From contig CAKTFH010000019.1 of assembly GCA_934555895.1 (NCBI GenBank), positions 1-44,243 on the forward strand: DNA of 44,243 bases, written 5' to 3'. The DNA comes from an uncultured Muribaculaceae bacterium (lineage in GTDB: Bacteria; Bacteroidota; Bacteroidia; Bacteroidales; Muribaculaceae). The translations under genes were made by a program, and so were the position numbers. The notes under the pieces were generated by a model, which saw only the letters and a program-made list of their open reading frames with translations, did no database searches and was not told the DNA's origin. The first letter of the stretch is position 1; every line of letters begins with the position of its first letter. Positions 42,585-44,243 of the stretch are shown here, piece by piece.

Positions 42585-44126
42585 TTATTTATTTTTGATG
42601 GTGCGGATACAGCGGTTGTTATGGTCAAGCACGTAGAATGTTTTTGTGTTTTCATCGTAGGCGAGACCGGTTATATCACGAAAACGAGCCTCGAAGCCAC
42701 TGCCGTCTTCGGTTCCCCATAAATTGCCGTCGTCATAAGGAGCGCGGCCCGTGATGGTGCGCAATGTCTTTCGCATGGGGCTGAGGGCACGCACACAGAA
42801 ATTTTGTGTATCTGTGAAATAATAGTCATATTGGTCAGGCTCGCCGTAGTAGTCTGAGTTCTTTACAAATACACCCTGATAGGGACGCCCTAACATAGCT
42901 TCGTATGATTCACCATCCGTAAATCCTGGCAGAGCGCCACCGATTACACGATATGGTGTGGTGAATTTCTTTTTGTTCCAGTCATAGTCAGTGCGATAGA
43001 TGCATCCGCGATTTATGCAGTTCAGATATGCGTAATTGCCTGACGGATGAATTGATATGCTGATTTCCCAAGAAGGGTCCATTACGTAGAAGAGTCCTTC
43101 AAAGCAATCGTCGTATGAGTAACCTGTCCATTCTTTGTCCGCACTTATGGTGTTGAAATATTTGTCGATATCAATACGGTAAATATAGCCATCGGAATAT
43201 GAACTGAAATAGACTTCGCCGTTAACCGGATGAACTGCTACACTGTTGCATTGCTTATACGCAGCGAGTAGTTTCATGGGGCTTTCGTCGTTGAAAGTGC
43301 CGTCGTCATTGCGTTTTACAATCCATACGCTTGGTGACTTAATGCCGTTATCATCCCTGTCGGTTGAAACAAGCATATATTGTCCGTCTTTAGTGAACGC
43401 ACAATTACGCACACGTTTGTTTTCGAACTTGCTTTTTGACATCAGCAATGTATGGGTTTTTGCTTCGAGATCGAGCTGGACAATCTCACCATAACTTGGA
43501 TAGCCGTCATAAGCTATATAGAGACGGTTGGGATAGAGCGGGTCGAAGGTCATGCTTCCTTCATAACGGAAACCGCTCGTTGTTTCGAACGGTCCGAAAA
43601 CCTCTCCCTGGCTGTCATCAGCCGATTTGTAACCGCAGAGAGTCCCTACTGTGATTGGGCCTTCTCCTATGGTAACGCGAGCAATGTCGCTGAACTCACT
43701 TCTGCGACCTTCGCCATTAGCGCTGATGTAGAAATAAATTATGCCCCCCACTCTGGGGTTTAAAAAAGAGGACACGTTATTAAAGGTGTATGTGGTGCCC
43801 GTTACATTATATTCATATGGAATTTTGTTACTCTCGAGGTATGAAGAATTATATCTATCGTGTGAATAGTATATATTGTATGAGGTGGCTCCCTCCACTT
43901 CGTCCCAACTCAGGTAAATTTTGCGGTCGCTGTAAGATGTGGTTACATTGGCAGGTGGTGTAAGTTGGTCGAAAATATTTATGTAGTTTATATCCGATGC
44001 CGGGCATGTGATATATTCTCCTTTGGTGGAAATTTCTACATATTTTTCTGTCTGCGCCCATGCAGAAAGTGCGGTCAAAGAGCATAATCCTATGGCTGCA
44101 GCAGCAATGATTTTATTTGTATTCAT
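42585..44126 (-). CDS. Exported FN3/NHL-like beta-propeller protein
   Basis: 513-residue secreted protein. Signal peptide 1-24 (IIAAAAIGLCSLTALSAWA). A fibronectin-like domain spans about 57-150 (LTPPANVTTSYSDRKIYLSWDEVEGATSYNIYY). From about 155 to the end a six-bladed-type propeller follows, with NHL-like repeats (GEIVQLDLEAKTHTLLM, GEVYFSSYSDGYIYRIDIDKY, DITGLAYDENTKTFYVLDHNN). Proteins with this layout in Bacteroidota are often surface glycan-binding or adhesion proteins. There is no lipobox and no obvious T9SS tail. GC content is lower than in the core genes around it (about 28-50% in lines counted). No neighbouring SusC/D is visible within the window. Confidence 0.8.
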   Translation of the reverse strand: MNTNKIIAAAAIGLCSLTALSAWAQTEKYVEISTKGEYITCPASDINYINIFDQLTPPANVTTSYSDRKIYLSWDEVEGATSYNIYYSHDRYNSSYLESNKIPYEYNVTGTTYTFNNVSSFLNPRVGGIIYFYISANGEGRRSEFSDIARVTIGEGPITVGTLCGYKSADDSQGEVFGPFETTSGFRYEGSMTFDPLYPNRLYIAYDGYPSYGEIVQLDLEAKTHTLLMSKSKFENKRVRNCAFTKDGQYMLVSTDRDDNGIKSPSVWIVKRNDDGTFNDESPMKLLAAYKQCNSVAVHPVNGEVYFSSYSDGYIYRIDIDKYFNTISADKEWTGYSYDDCFEGLFYVMDPSWEISISIHPSGNYAYLNCINRGCIYRTDYDWNKKKFTTPYRVIGGALPGFTDGESYEAMLGRPYQGVFVKNSDYYGEPDQYDYYFTDTQNFCVRALSPMRKTLRTITGRAPYDDGNLWGTEDGSGFEARFRDITGLAYDENTKTFYVLDHNNRCIRTIKNK

Positions 44127-44194
44127 ATATGGTTTCGGGGTATTTTATATGGAGTAAAGGTTTATCTTAGGGAAATTCAGTTAATGGCCCGCTT

Positions 44195-44218
44195 TCACAA
44201 TCCGAAAATGGATTGTGA
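44195..44218. repeat. Inverted repeat upstream of the propeller gene
   Basis: TCACAATCC and GGATTGTGA pair perfectly over 9 bases with a 6-base GAAAAT loop, 69 bases before the start at 44126. It could be an operator or a terminator of the next gene to the right. The T-run is too poor to decide. Confidence 0.4.
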
Positions 44219-44243
44219 TTGCCGTGTGGAGGCGCGGATTTGA

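Noticed and set aside
1..44243. tRNA, rRNA, CRISPR arrays, insertion sequences, prophage
   Set aside because: I found no cloverleaf ending in CCA-like acceptor pairs, no repeated spacer-sized units, and no transposase, integrase or phage structural proteins among the open frames. A dedicated search could still reveal a short RNA gene.

Overview
The window looks like a chromosome segment from a gut Bacteroidales bacterium, most probably of the Muribaculaceae type. Order level is well supported: promoters of the TTTG-N20-TAnnTTTG type used by Bacteroidota, a PorZ-like protein and a type IX secretion (T9SS) C-terminal domain, a TGS-domain uridine kinase, DUF2723 and DUF4294 proteins, a serine-type sulfatase with its anaerobic maturase, and a discoidin-tailed GH43 enzyme. 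The family is an inference from the fairly high GC and the gene mix. I see no rRNA, tRNA, CRISPR array, insertion sequence or phage gene.

Layout, left to right. 0.1-1.2 kb: an AT-richer hexapeptide acyltransferase and a stand-alone PAS protein. 1.2-6.3 kb (minus): an operon of a DUF2723 membrane protein, a polysaccharide deacetylase and QueG, with a near-perfect promoter. 6.4-12.9 kb: a DUF5722 glycosidase-like protein (minus), a secreted endonuclease I with a T9SS tail and a PH-like membrane protein (plus), and a GH43 enzyme (minus). 12.9-16.6 kb (minus): an FtsB/DivIC-like protein, a small membrane protein, DapB, signal peptidase I and a WbqC protein. 16.7-19.0 kb (plus): NadB and a DUF4294 protein, from a promoter back to back with the FtsB-like one. 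19.0-29.5 kb (minus): NadA, LeuS, RdgB, PorZ, an unknown protein, a Ser-type sulfatase and its maturase.

29.5-30.0 kb is the most striking stretch: 537 bases without a gene, about 31% GC in my hand count, with roughly ten DnaA-box-like nonamers of the TTATCAACA/TTTTCAACA type. Genes to its left are almost all on the minus strand. Sampled plus-strand genes are C-rich to the left and G-rich to the right. I propose it as the chromosomal replication origin (oriC).

30.0-32.8 kb (minus): pdxJ-exbB-exbD-tonB, ending in a strong terminator. 33.1-35.2 kb (plus): a short protein resembling the tail of a CBS-domain protein, NAD kinase and a YgjP-type metallopeptidase. 35.4 kb (plus): an orphan receiver-domain protein. 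35.9-41.3 kb: a lipopolysaccharide-decoration group (PAP2 phosphatase and Kdo/WaaP-type kinase with the uridine kinase on the minus strand, a phosphoethanolamine transferase divergently on plus). 41.3-42.5 kb: a fused SpmA/SpmB-type transporter-like protein. 42.6-44.1 kb (minus): a secreted fibronectin/beta-propeller protein.

Two themes link the genes. One is the cell envelope: T9SS cargo, PorZ, lipid A/Kdo modification, TonB energy transduction, sulfated-glycan and arabinan-type hydrolysis, and signal peptidase. The other is NAD and cofactor supply close to the putative origin: nadB, nadA, nadK and pdxJ.
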